A stretch of 18,301 bases of DNA from the NCBI GenBank assembly GCA_020434085.1, contig JAGRBM010000023.1, positions 1 through 18,301 of the forward strand, written 5' to 3'. Below, piece by piece: positions 1 through 7,358 of the stretch (its first letter is position 1; every line of letters begins with the position of its first letter). The translations under genes were made by a program, and so were the position numbers. A model generated the notes under the pieces. It saw nothing but the letters and a program-made list of their open reading frames with translations, had not been told where the DNA came from and searched no databases. This DNA comes from Chrysiogenia bacterium (GTDB lineage: Bacteria > JAGRBM01).

Positions 1-993
1 GCGGTGGACGCCCTTGCACGTCAGCTTCGCGCCGGTTACGCGCAGGCGCTCTCCAGCACGCGCTACTCGGCCTTCGGGTCGCAGGCGACCGAGTTCATCC
101 GCATCGCGGGCGTGCTGGCGGTGCTGCTCTTCGGGGCCGAGTCCCTGGAGCCCGGCGCGATGATCGGGGCGATCCCGCTGCTCTTCCTGCTCTACTCGCC
201 GGTGGCTGAACTGGCGCGGCTCCTCCCGCAGCTTGCGCGCGGGCGCGTGGCAACGGCCGCCGCGTTAGAATTCCTGCAGGAAGAGAGCGCCGCCGAAGAG
301 GCGCCGCGGGGCTTTTCGACACTGGAGGCACGCGCGCTGGAGTTTTCCTACGACGATTCGCACGAAGTGCTGCGCGGGGCGGACCTCCAGCTTCGCGCCG
401 GAGAGTGGGTTGCGATCACCGGTGAATCCGGGCAGGGGAAAAGCACGCTACTCAAGCTGCTGCTGGGGGCCGAGCGCCCAAAAGCCGGGGAGATCCTGCG
501 CGACGGCGCGCCGGGAACCCTCAAGGGTCTGTGCGCGCTGGTGACGCAGGAGCCGATCTTTCCCGAGCGCACGGTGCGCGAGAACCTGCTGCTTGCAAAG
601 CCCGATGCGAGCGACGAAGAACTCTGGCATGCGCTTGCGCGCGCGGCGCTTGCCGAGCGTATCGGGCGCGAGCAATCGGGACTTGATCTGGATATCGGCG
701 AGGGCGGCAAGGCCCTCTCGGGCGGCGAGCGCGAGCGGCTCTCGCTGGCCCGCGCGCTGCTGAGCGACGCGCCGGTGCTGGCGCTCGACGAGCCCGGGGT
801 GTTTCTCGACGCCGGACACCGCGGGCGAATTCTCGAAACGCTGGGGGAGGAACACGGTCGCCGAACCCTTCTGGTGGTGACCCACGAGAGCGATCTGCTC
901 GACCTGGCCGATCAGAAGCTGCGCCTCGATAACGGGAAGCTTGTTGGGCTTGCTCCAGAATGCGCATCCTCAGCACCTGAAGGCACTCCCTAA
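1..993 (+). CDS. ABC transporter, C-terminal part of a fused membrane/ATPase exporter subunit (5' truncated by window)
   Basis: The reading frame is open from base 1, so the gene starts before the window. Counting from the GTG at position 4, residues about 30-75 are the hydrophobic end of a transmembrane domain (segment around residues 33-64). Residues about 105-320 are a nucleotide-binding domain with Walker A GESGQGKST (140-148), Q-loop Q182, signature LSGGE (238-242), Walker B VLALDEP (258-264) and switch histidine H294. The TM-then-ATPase order is that of half-size ABC exporters (MsbA/CydCD/HlyB-like), which act as dimers in the inner membrane and use ATP hydrolysis to move a substrate outwards. 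The D-loop reads FLDA rather than the usual SALD, a mild deviation. Substrate cannot be told: most of the membrane domain is missing and the next gene is separated by a regulatory gap. Confidence 0.9.
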   Translation, partial: AVDALARQLRAGYAQALSSTRYSAFGSQATEFIRIAGVLAVLLFGAESLEPGAMIGAIPLLFLLYSPVAELARLLPQLARGRVATAAALEFLQEESAAEEAPRGFSTLEARALEFSYDDSHEVLRGADLQLRAGEWVAITGESGQGKSTLLKLLLGAERPKAGEILRDGAPGTLKGLCALVTQEPIFPERTVRENLLLAKPDASDEELWHALARAALAERIGREQSGLDLDIGEGGKALSGGERERLSLARALLSDAPVLALDEPGVFLDAGHRGRILETLGEEHGRRTLLVVTHESDLLDLADQKLRLDNGKLVGLAPECASSAPEGTP

Positions 994-1023
994 AATCCTG
1001 TAATTTCAAGCACTTACAGGATT
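994..1023. repeat. 10-bp perfect inverted repeat (stem-loop) just after the ABC gene
   Basis: The arms AATCCTGTAA (994-1003) and TTACAGGATT (1014-1023) are exact reverse complements around a 10-base loop. The left arm starts one base after the stop codon's last base. The stem is A/T-rich and is followed by GTCTTGCGG rather than a T-run, so it is a poor intrinsic terminator. It could protect the ABC transcript 3' end or be an operator for the following gene. Confidence 0.5.
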
Positions 1024-1026
1024 GTC

Positions 1027-1055
1027 TTGCGGGTCACTGGAACGATCGTTACAGT
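1027..1055 (+). promoter_or_regulatory. Candidate sigma70-type promoter of the flavin oxidoreductase gene
   Basis: TTGCGG (1027-1032), a 17-base spacer and TACAGT (1050-1055) form a mediocre -35/-10 pair (3/6 and 4/6 to consensus). The implied start near 1062 leaves a leader of about 28 bases before the ATG at 1090. The -10 overlaps the palindrome at 1036-1055, which is the main reason to take it seriously. Confidence 0.25.
1036..1055. promoter_or_regulatory. Operator-like palindrome (TetR-type look) upstream of the flavin oxidoreductase
   Basis: A 20-bp palindrome with 9 of 10 base pairs matching is centred on the perfect 10-mer AACGATCGTT (1041-1050), flanked by ACTGG and ACAGT. Size and symmetry fit a dimeric repressor operator; TetR-family regulators often use such sites. 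It lies 35-54 bp before the ATG of the luciferase-like gene, where a bound protein would block RNA polymerase. No regulator gene lies in this part of the window, so the binding protein is unknown. Confidence 0.45.
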
Positions 1056-1089
1056 TGAGTCCGACCGGAGCAATTGAAGGGAGCGAGAG

Positions 1090-2349
1090 ATGAAGTTCGG
1101 AATCTTCTACGAGCACCAGATTGCCAGGCCCTGGCCCGAGGATGACACCGACGGGATGGAGACCCTGCTCAAGAACGCGCTCGATCAGGTCGAGCTCGCC
1201 GACAAGCTGGGCTTCGACTACGTCTGGGAAGTCGAGCATCACTTTCTTGAGGAATACTCCCACTCTTCGGCGCCCGAAGTATTTCTCGCGGCGGCAAGTC
1301 AGCGCACCAAACAGATTCGGTTGGGCCACGGCATCATGCTCATGTTGCCGGGGTTCAACCATCCCGCACGCTGCGCCGAACGCATTGCCACGCTTGATCT
1401 GATCAGCGGCGGGCGCGTGGAGTGGGGCACCGGGGAGTCTTCTTCGGAAGCCGAACTCGGCGGTTTCGGGATCAACCGCAAGGAAAAGCGCGCGATGTGG
1501 GAGGAAGGCGTCTCCGCTGCCACGCGGATGCTGGTTGAATCTCCCTTTACGGGTTTCGAGGGCAAATACGTCAACATGCCCGCGCGCAACGTGATGCCCA
1601 AGTCCAAACAGAAACCCCACCCGCCGCTGTGGGTGGCGTGTTCACGCCGCGAGACGATCCACATGGCCGCCGAGCGTGGGATGGGAGCGCTCAGCTTCAG
1701 CTTTATTGAACCCGAAGAAGCGAAGGAATGGGTCGACGACTATTACAAAACCATCGAATCTAGCTGCGATCCCATCGGCTACAACGTCAATCCCAACATC
1801 GCGCTGACGATTCCATTCATGTGTCACAAAAACGAGGACGAAGCCGTCGAGCGCGGGATCGACGGCGCACATTTCTTCGGCTACTCGCTGGCTCACTACT
1901 ACGTCTTTGGCACCCACAGGCCCGGCAAGACCAATATTGCAGAGGAATTCGAGCAGCGCCGCGCGCAGTTCGGGTTCTCGCGCGAGGTGATTCAGGACAC
2001 CAAGGGCCTGCCACTGGGGGCCAAGATGCTGCAGAAGGGCCTGGGCGCGCTGCGCGGCGCCATTGGCACGCCCGATCAGGTGCGCGAGCTGTGCCGCCGC
2101 TACGAGAAGGCAGGTGTCGACCAGATCATCTTCGTCGCGCAGACCGGCCAGACCAGGCACGAGGACATCTGCGCTTCCATGGAGCTATTCGCCAAGGAAG
2201 TGATGCCCGAATTCAAGGAGCGCGAAGACGCCCACCAGAAGGAAAAGAACGAGCGGCTGGCCGATGCCATCGCCCGGGCATTGGAGAAGCGAAAATACGA
2301 TCCCAATCCCGAAGTGAAGGAAGTCATCCGCGCCGCCGCAGCTCCATGA
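1090..2349 (+). CDS. LLM-class (luciferase-like) flavin-dependent monooxygenase
   Basis: The 419-residue product belongs to the bacterial luciferase-like superfamily, whose TIM-barrel enzymes use reduced flavin (FMNH2 or F420H2) to oxygenate or oxidise small substrates in the cytoplasm. Seen: the N-terminal MKFGIFYEHQ strand, the VWEVEHHF segment (about residues 45-52) that carries the family's active-site His region, the barrel segment around RLGHGIMLMLPGFNHP, and LISGGRVEWGTGES. Typical length for the family is 330-400; the charged C-terminal helix (from about residue 370) is an extension. The ATG has a good ribosome site (GAAGGGAG about 5-6 bases upstream). The gene stands alone behind an operator-like palindrome and ends at a strong hairpin, so it is probably monocistronic and specifically regulated. 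Substrate and the flavin used cannot be read from sequence. Confidence 0.9.
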   Translation: MKFGIFYEHQIARPWPEDDTDGMETLLKNALDQVELADKLGFDYVWEVEHHFLEEYSHSSAPEVFLAAASQRTKQIRLGHGIMLMLPGFNHPARCAERIATLDLISGGRVEWGTGESSSEAELGGFGINRKEKRAMWEEGVSAATRMLVESPFTGFEGKYVNMPARNVMPKSKQKPHPPLWVACSRRETIHMAAERGMGALSFSFIEPEEAKEWVDDYYKTIESSCDPIGYNVNPNIALTIPFMCHKNEDEAVERGIDGAHFFGYSLAHYYVFGTHRPGKTNIAEEFEQRRAQFGFSREVIQDTKGLPLGAKMLQKGLGALRGAIGTPDQVRELCRRYEKAGVDQIIFVAQTGQTRHEDICASMELFAKEVMPEFKEREDAHQKEKNERLADAIARALEKRKYDPNPEVKEVIRAAAAP

Positions 2350-2374
2350 CGGGCCGTCGGGACACATACGAAAC

Positions 2375-2394
2375 GGGCGGCCCATTGGCCGCCC
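2375..2394. terminator. Bidirectional hairpin terminator between convergent genes
   Basis: GGGCGGCC (2375-2382) and GGCCGCCC (2387-2394) form a perfect 8-bp, all-GC stem with a CATT loop. It is followed on the plus strand by ATTCTATTCC. It lies 26 bases after the flavin oxidoreductase stop and 3 bases beyond the TPR-like gene's stop on the other strand, so it can end both transcripts. The T-tract is weak on both sides. Confidence 0.6.
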
Positions 2395-2397
2395 ATT

Positions 2398-3009
2398 CTA
2401 TTCCTCGGGTTTCGCGGGCGGCGATGCGCCCTTTTCGCGCTGCTGCACCTTGATGTAGTAGCGCATCATGTTCTGCCACTGCTCGGTGCGGCGCAGGTCG
2501 GCCAGCAGCGGATCGCGCTCGGCCTGCTCGATCCAGGCGTTGTTCTTCGTGAACAGCGTGTCATAGGTGTGCAGCGCTTCGTCGATCATACCCAGCTCGT
2601 GCTGGACGCGCCCCACATAGTAGGCCGATTCTTCGCGGGCACGCGGCGGCGCTTTCGTAATGGCGCCGGCAAGCTTGTAGAAGCTCAGCGCCTTGTCGAA
2701 CTTGCCGAGCTGGGCGAAGCCCGTTCCCAGGCCCTCATAGATCGTCCACCAGACGTTGGGCGCGGCTTCGGGTTCGACCCCGGCAGCGCGCAGGATCTCG
2801 CCTGCTTCATGGAAAAGCTGGATGGAGCAGGTGGCATTGAGTGGATTGGCGCCGGGCTGGCGGCACTTGCCGATTCCGCCGATGACGTCGCTGGCACGCT
2901 CGATCGGATTCTGCTCGGGGGCCGGCGCTTCCTGCGCGCGTGCCGGACTTCCGATCCCGCCGAGCAGCAGGACGGCCGCAACACACAGAAATCCGCGCAG
3001 CGCTCTCAA
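2398..3009 (-). CDS. Secreted tetratricopeptide-repeat-like protein, TTG start
   Basis: The 203-residue product begins with a Sec signal peptide: MRALRG basic end, hydrophobic residues 7-20, cleavage likely after PARA at residue 25. The mature part is helical and has two TPR-like units, about residues 85-117 (GTGFAQLGKFDKALSFYKLA) and 125-156 (VGRVQHELGMIDEALHTYD). TPR helices usually serve as protein-binding scaffolds; here the location would be periplasmic. Cys49 and Cys61 could form a disulphide. The start is TTG: its TGA-overlapping position (TTGA with the upstream stop) and a strong AGAAGGAG site 8 bases before it decide this. It is therefore translationally coupled to the acyl-CoA synthetase. 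No specific family was recognised, and the role is unknown beyond a likely envelope function. Confidence 0.75.
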   Translation of the reverse strand: MRALRGFLCVAAVLLLGGIGSPARAQEAPAPEQNPIERASDVIGGIGKCRQPGANPLNATCSIQLFHEAGEILRAAGVEPEAAPNVWWTIYEGLGTGFAQLGKFDKALSFYKLAGAITKAPPRAREESAYYVGRVQHELGMIDEALHTYDTLFTKNNAWIEQAERDPLLADLRRTEQWQNMMRYYIKVQQREKGASPPAKPEE

Positions 3010-4820
3010 AGTCCGATCTCCTTCTGAAAATCAGCCGAGCGCCATTGTATCTCATCGAGGCCCTCGAAGCGTCCGGCCTCGGAGAGCTTTTCCTGCAACA
3101 GAATGCGCTGGGGCTTGGCCGTGGTGGTGTAGGGCACGTCGATCCCCACTTCGTGGGCGAAGAAAACGAATTTCGGGCACTTGGCAAAGCCCAGCTTCTC
3201 GAATCCCTCGCGCAGCACCTGCTCGGCGCTCAGGCTCGCGCCTTCTTCAAGCTGCACATAGGCGCCGACTTCCTCGGAGTAGTGCTTGCTCGGCACGGCG
3301 ACGGCCAGGGCCTTGGCCACGCCGGGCAGCGCCTGAATGATCTCATCGACCTCGTAGGGAGAAATATTCACGCCGCCGCGGATGATGAGTTCCTTGATGC
3401 GGCCCGTAATGAAAAAGTAGGGCTTGCCCTCGCGCTCGATCCAGAAACCCTCGTCGCCCGAATGAAACCAGCCGCCCTTGAAGGCATCGGCGTTGGCGTC
3501 GGGGCGCTTGAAGTAGCCGTTCATGACGTTCTGCCCGCGAATACAGATCTCGCCCTTTTCGATGTTCTCGGGCGAGGCGCTTGCGGCAACGGGCTCGCCG
3601 GTGCCGGGGCTGAGAATCGCCATCTCATTCTGTTCGATGGGAACGCCGATGGAGGGGAAGCCCCATCCGTGCATGACTTCCTCGTAGAGATCGTCGCTCA
3701 TCGAACCCGGAAGCCCGCAGGAATAACACGTTGTCTCCGAGAGCCCGTAGCCATGGGCGATGCGCAGATCGAAGGTGTCGGTAAACTCCCGCGCCAGCTT
3801 GACCGAGAGCGGGCCCGCGCCGCAGATAATGCGCTCCAGCGCGCCGAGGTCGCGCTTGGCAAGATCTTCGGCCTTTTCAGCGAGGGTGTGGAGCAGCGTC
3901 GGAACGACGGAGACCGTCTGGATCTTGCCGCTCTCAAGTCGTGCCCAGAATGCATCAGGCTTGAATGCGCGGTTGAGCAGGGTCGAACCACCCACAAAGA
4001 GCGGTGTTACCAGCGTGACCACGATGCCGTTGACGTGGTGAATGGGCAGTACGCACATGAAGCGATGGCCGCCTTCTTCCGAACTCGCGCCGCACCACGC
4101 GGCAATCCCCTGCGCATCGTAAATCAGATGGCATTGGGAGAGATCCACGCCCTTGGGCTTGCCCGTCGTGCCGGAGGTGTAGACGATCAGCGCCGGGTCG
4201 GTGGCCAGGGGTTCATCGGGAATGACGAGGTCTTCGGGCAGGTTCGCACAGATGGCGGTGAATTCATCGGGCGCGCCGTCGACCGCAGCACCCACGGGAA
4301 TCATCTCGCGAAGACCGTTGCACTGATTCAGCAGGGGACGCGCGCGCTCGTAGTACTCGGCGCGCACCAGCGCGAGCTCCGCGCCGGCGTTGTCGATCTT
4401 GAAGGACCAGTCCTCCAGACACTCGCGCTGATATTTCTCTTCGGTGTTCTTGACGTCGGGCGCCACCAGCGGCATGACCCGCACGCCGGTGAACCAGCAG
4501 GCGAAATACTGGACGACCGTCTGCCAGTGGTTGTGGGCAATGGTCGCAACCGTGTCACCGCGCTCGACGCCGTGGGCATGCAGGAAATTGGTCGCCCGCG
4601 CGACCTCTGCAACGAACTGCCGGTAGGTAAGCGTCTTCTCCTCGCCGGCGGTGTCGTTGGCGTGGTGGAGAAAAATCTCGTCGGGACGCTCAGCCAGGCG
4701 TTTCTTCAGAAGCGCGCCGATGTTGGGAAAGGGAAGATCCGAGAGATCGTCGGGCTTCCCGGCAGCCCGGTGGGCCTTTTCGATGTTGGCGAGCGTGGTG
4801 GCGTCGAGTTGGTCTGCCAT
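3006..4820 (-). CDS. AMP-forming acyl-CoA synthetase (long-chain fatty acid-CoA ligase type)
   Basis: This 604-residue ANL-superfamily enzyme activates a carboxylic acid with ATP to an acyl-AMP and then forms the CoA thioester in the cytoplasm. Motifs in order: P-loop YTSGTTGKPKG (214-224), GYGLSETT (357-364), the ribose-binding SGDEG with D456, and the hinge and A8 region GRIKELIIRGGVNISPYEVDE (473-493). The C-terminal catalytic lysine is probably K569 in TTTAKPQRIL. All core motifs are intact and length is normal for the family. The start is the ATG in MADQLDATT; its ribosome site is weak. It is the first gene of a two-gene unit with the TPR-like protein (4-base stop/start overlap) and is divergent from isocitrate dehydrogenase. 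Fatty or aromatic acid as substrate is inference; there is no pathway neighbour to narrow it. Confidence 0.9.
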   Translation of the reverse strand: MADQLDATTLANIEKAHRAAGKPDDLSDLPFPNIGALLKKRLAERPDEIFLHHANDTAGEEKTLTYRQFVAEVARATNFLHAHGVERGDTVATIAHNHWQTVVQYFACWFTGVRVMPLVAPDVKNTEEKYQRECLEDWSFKIDNAGAELALVRAEYYERARPLLNQCNGLREMIPVGAAVDGAPDEFTAICANLPEDLVIPDEPLATDPALIVYTSGTTGKPKGVDLSQCHLIYDAQGIAAWCGASSEEGGHRFMCVLPIHHVNGIVVTLVTPLFVGGSTLLNRAFKPDAFWARLESGKIQTVSVVPTLLHTLAEKAEDLAKRDLGALERIICGAGPLSVKLAREFTDTFDLRIAHGYGLSETTCYSCGLPGSMSDDLYEEVMHGWGFPSIGVPIEQNEMAILSPGTGEPVAASASPENIEKGEICIRGQNVMNGYFKRPDANADAFKGGWFHSGDEGFWIEREGKPYFFITGRIKELIIRGGVNISPYEVDEIIQALPGVAKALAVAVPSKHYSEEVGAYVQLEEGASLSAEQVLREGFEKLGFAKCPKFVFFAHEVGIDVPYTTTAKPQRILLQEKLSEAGRFEGLDEIQWRSADFQKEIGL

Positions 4821-4885
4821 GGTGGCGCTGTCCCCCGTGCAATCTGCGGTCGGGTGCTACCGTAGCGCGGCAGGCTCCGACGTGG

Positions 4886-4902
4886 AAGGGCGCGACGCCC
4901 TT
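4886..4902. repeat. 7-bp hairpin in the divergent acyl-CoA synthetase / IDH intergenic region
   Basis: AAGGGCG (4886-4892) and CGCCCTT (4896-4902) pair perfectly around CGA. The 152-base gap 4821-4972 must carry divergent promoters, but no convincing -35/-10 pair was seen. The hairpin may be a regulator site or an RNA structure in the IDH leader. Confidence 0.35.
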
Positions 4903-4972
4903 GGCGACGCGCGCGCGGCGTGTCACCGTTGAGTCGGACTTACCCCGCGGGAGAAGCGGAAAGGCAGGCGAT

Positions 4973-5974
4973 ATGGCTCATCACGTGGTCCTCATCCCCG
5001 GCGACGGGATCGGGCCGGAAATCAGCGAGGCCATGACGGCGGTGATCGAGGCGCTGGACGTTGCGATCGAGTGGGAAGAGGTGCTCGCCGGAGAGCAGGT
5101 GGCCGAGAAATACGGCACGCTCATGCCCAAATACGTGGGCGACGCCATCACCAACGCGAAAGTGGCAATCAAGGGCCCCATCACCACGCCGGTGGGCAAG
5201 GGCCTTCCCAGCGCGAACGTCACGTTGCGCAAAATGCTCGACCTGTACGCGAACCTGCGACCCGTGCTCAAGCTTCCCGGGATCCAGACTCCCTATCCCG
5301 ACGTGGATCTCATTCTCGTGCGCGAGAATACAGAGGATCTCTATTCGGGCATCGAGCACGTGATTGCGCCGGGCGTCGTGGAGTCGATCAAGGTCATTAC
5401 CGAAAAGGCCTCAACCCGCATCGCGCGCTTTGCGTTTGAACAGGCGCGCTCCGGCGGTCGCAAGAAAGTGACAGCGGTTCACAAGGCCAACATCATGAAG
5501 CTCTCCGACGGGCTCTTTCTCGATTGCATTCGCAAGGTTGCGGCCGATTATTCGGAGATCGAATACGAGGAAGCCCTCGTCGACAATGTGTGCATGTCCA
5601 TCGTCGCGAATCCGGGCCGCTATGACGTGCTGCTGATGGAGAATCTTTTCGGCGATATTCTCTCGGATCTGACAGCCGGGCTGGTTGGCGGGCTGGGCGT
5701 GTGCCCGGGCGCGAACATCGGCCTCAATGCGGCGGTTTTCGAACCCGTTCACGGATCGGCGCCCGATATTGCTGGCAAAGGCATTGCCAACCCGACCGCC
5801 ATGCTGCTCTCGGCGGCGATGATGCTCGATCATCTCGAAGAGCGGCAGGCCGCCTCGCGGCTCCGCGAGGGCCTGAAAAAGGTCTATGAGGGCGAGCCCG
5901 CGAAGCTGACAGGTGATCTGGGCGGCAAGGCGGGTACAAAGGATTTCACCGAGCACCTGATCGCATCGCTTTGA
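4973..5974 (+). CDS. NAD-type isocitrate dehydrogenase (isocitrate/isopropylmalate dehydrogenase family)
   Basis: This 333-residue decarboxylating dehydrogenase oxidises isocitrate to 2-oxoglutarate in the TCA cycle. Seen: N-terminal LIPGDGIGPEI (7-17), substrate loop SANVTLRK (80-87) with the serine and asparagine typical of isocitrate rather than isopropylmalate enzymes, NLRP (94-97), R118, Y124, K171, the metal aspartates around MENLFGDILSD (222-232) and HGSAPDIAGKG (260-270). Asp265 in that last motif is the residue that selects NAD over NADP in this family. The length matches the short NAD-IDH/IPMDH class. I chose the ATG at 4973 because the family alignment begins at MAHHVVLIPGDG and GGAAAGG lies upstream; an in-frame TTG at 4901 would add 24 unsupported residues. 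Homoisocitrate or isopropylmalate dehydrogenase is a less likely alternative. Confidence 0.88.
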   Translation: MAHHVVLIPGDGIGPEISEAMTAVIEALDVAIEWEEVLAGEQVAEKYGTLMPKYVGDAITNAKVAIKGPITTPVGKGLPSANVTLRKMLDLYANLRPVLKLPGIQTPYPDVDLILVRENTEDLYSGIEHVIAPGVVESIKVITEKASTRIARFAFEQARSGGRKKVTAVHKANIMKLSDGLFLDCIRKVAADYSEIEYEEALVDNVCMSIVANPGRYDVLLMENLFGDILSDLTAGLVGGLGVCPGANIGLNAAVFEPVHGSAPDIAGKGIANPTAMLLSAAMMLDHLEERQAASRLREGLKKVYEGEPAKLTGDLGGKAGTKDFTEHLIASL

Positions 5975-6062
5975 AGCAGGCGTTGAGGCAGGCAGGCTTG
6001 GTGAGAGCCCGCGCATTCGGGTAGGCTTCGCACGTCCGGTCCTGGCGGGGTGCTGGAAAATC

Positions 6063-7358
6063 ATGATTCCCTCTCAAAGCTGGGTGCAGTTCATCGGACG
6101 ACCCGGCCCCAAATTGCATGTGATTGTCGACACGCCCGCGATGGGGGGTGGCGGTTATTACCTGCGCTACTACGTAGAGGGGCGCAAGGCCGCACTCGAC
6201 AAAGTCGAGCAGATCGCCGACGCCGCCGAACTTACCGCCAAATTCAACGAACTCTACGGCCCGCTCGCGCAGGGTGGAATGGAGAGCGACTACGTCCTGG
6301 GTCGCGGCAGGCACGAGACCTTCTCCGACGACGCGGATTTGCCGGATCTCGTCCAGGAAGTGGCCGATTGTTATTTCGTGCACTTTGGCGACGAGGCGGT
6401 GGAAGATGACGACGACCTGGCGCTGGAAGACTCCAGCGTGGAGATTCGGCGCCATGCGCTGATGATCGCGCAGAAGCAGACCGAGCGTTTAAAGCCGGCG
6501 GATCTGGGGCCGGCGCCTTCGGGTGAGGTGCTGGACCTGAACCTCGACGATGCGGCCGCCGACGATTTCAGCGAGTTCGTGCACAACCCCTTCGTCGGGC
6601 GCGAAGTAACCCGAATGGAAAAGGTCACCTTCGATTTTCGGTTCCGCATTTTTCGCCACTGGAACATCCCGACGCTGACTTACGACCCCTCCGAGCCCGG
6701 TTCCCTGCTGGAGATCTGGCAGAACTATCTGGGCGTCCCGCTGAGCACCCCACCAAAGGACGAGGGAGAGTACAACCTGCTCTTCTCGGGCGCCCTTGAG
6801 GAAATCGCCGTCTCGCTGCAGGGCTATGCGAGCCAGCAGCAGGTGGACGAGCTCATGCAGATCGTTGCGCAGGTCCGCCAGACCGGCGGCGCGTTCTACG
6901 ATCACCTCGAACCCTTCTGGGACGCAATGGGCTGGCGCTATCTGGACCTGCAAATGAGTGTCGAGGGCGAAGGCCCGGTTCATCCCGCCGCGAATGCGCA
7001 ACTGGCCAGCCTGATTCTGGCCCTCACCATGGAATCCGATCGCACCCCGGCTGATCGCCTGATTCTCGATGCCTTCGCCCACACCCGCGTCACCGCGCAC
7101 GAAGTGTGGGCCTGCTACCACAATTTTCGGCCGAGCTCGCCCGAACGCGGGCAGGGCCCCGTCGACAGTGAGTGCGAAGTCCACTTCAACGAAGCGCTCA
7201 CGAGACTGGCATTTGATCTGCCGCGCGACCAGCAGGCGCGCGTCATCGGCGAATGGCGCGAGGCCTACGCGCGCTTTAGGGACTTGATGGTGTTTCTGGA
7301 GAAACGCTTCTCGGGCGGTGATATTCCCGTCGAACCCGCAACAAAGGCGCGCGGTTAG
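6063..7358 (+). CDS. Protein of unknown function, 431 residues, acidic
   Basis: I do not recognise this family. The product has no signal peptide or membrane segment and is probably cytoplasmic. It opens with a compact region rich in Gly and aromatics (MGGGGYYLRYYVEG, about 27-40), carries an acidic stretch EAVEDDDDLALED (111-123) and then several probably helical segments. The ATG at 6063 is the first in frame and has a weak GGAA upstream. It follows isocitrate dehydrogenase in the same direction after 88 bases, which contain no clear promoter or terminator, so co-transcription is possible. The stop codon TAG overlaps the stop of the convergent SDR gene by 4 bases. Codon use and length make a real gene very likely. 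Confidence 0.75.
   Translation: MIPSQSWVQFIGRPGPKLHVIVDTPAMGGGGYYLRYYVEGRKAALDKVEQIADAAELTAKFNELYGPLAQGGMESDYVLGRGRHETFSDDADLPDLVQEVADCYFVHFGDEAVEDDDDLALEDSSVEIRRHALMIAQKQTERLKPADLGPAPSGEVLDLNLDDAAADDFSEFVHNPFVGREVTRMEKVTFDFRFRIFRHWNIPTLTYDPSEPGSLLEIWQNYLGVPLSTPPKDEGEYNLLFSGALEEIAVSLQGYASQQQVDELMQIVAQVRQTGGAFYDHLEPFWDAMGWRYLDLQMSVEGEGPVHPAANAQLASLILALTMESDRTPADRLILDAFAHTRVTAHEVWACYHNFRPSSPERGQGPVDSECEVHFNEALTRLAFDLPRDQQARVIGEWREAYARFRDLMVFLEKRFSGGDIPVEPATKARG

Noticed and set aside
2940-4865. 641-codon plus-strand open frame opposite the acyl-CoA synthetase
   Set aside because: It is the antisense mirror of a gene with all ANL motifs; long antisense frames are expected in GC-rich DNA, and its translation shows no recognisable domain or sensible start.
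1053-4941. Similar GTTGAGTC-C/G-GAC strings near 1053 and 4928
   Set aside because: About 12 matching bases with no shared position relative to promoters; likely coincidence.
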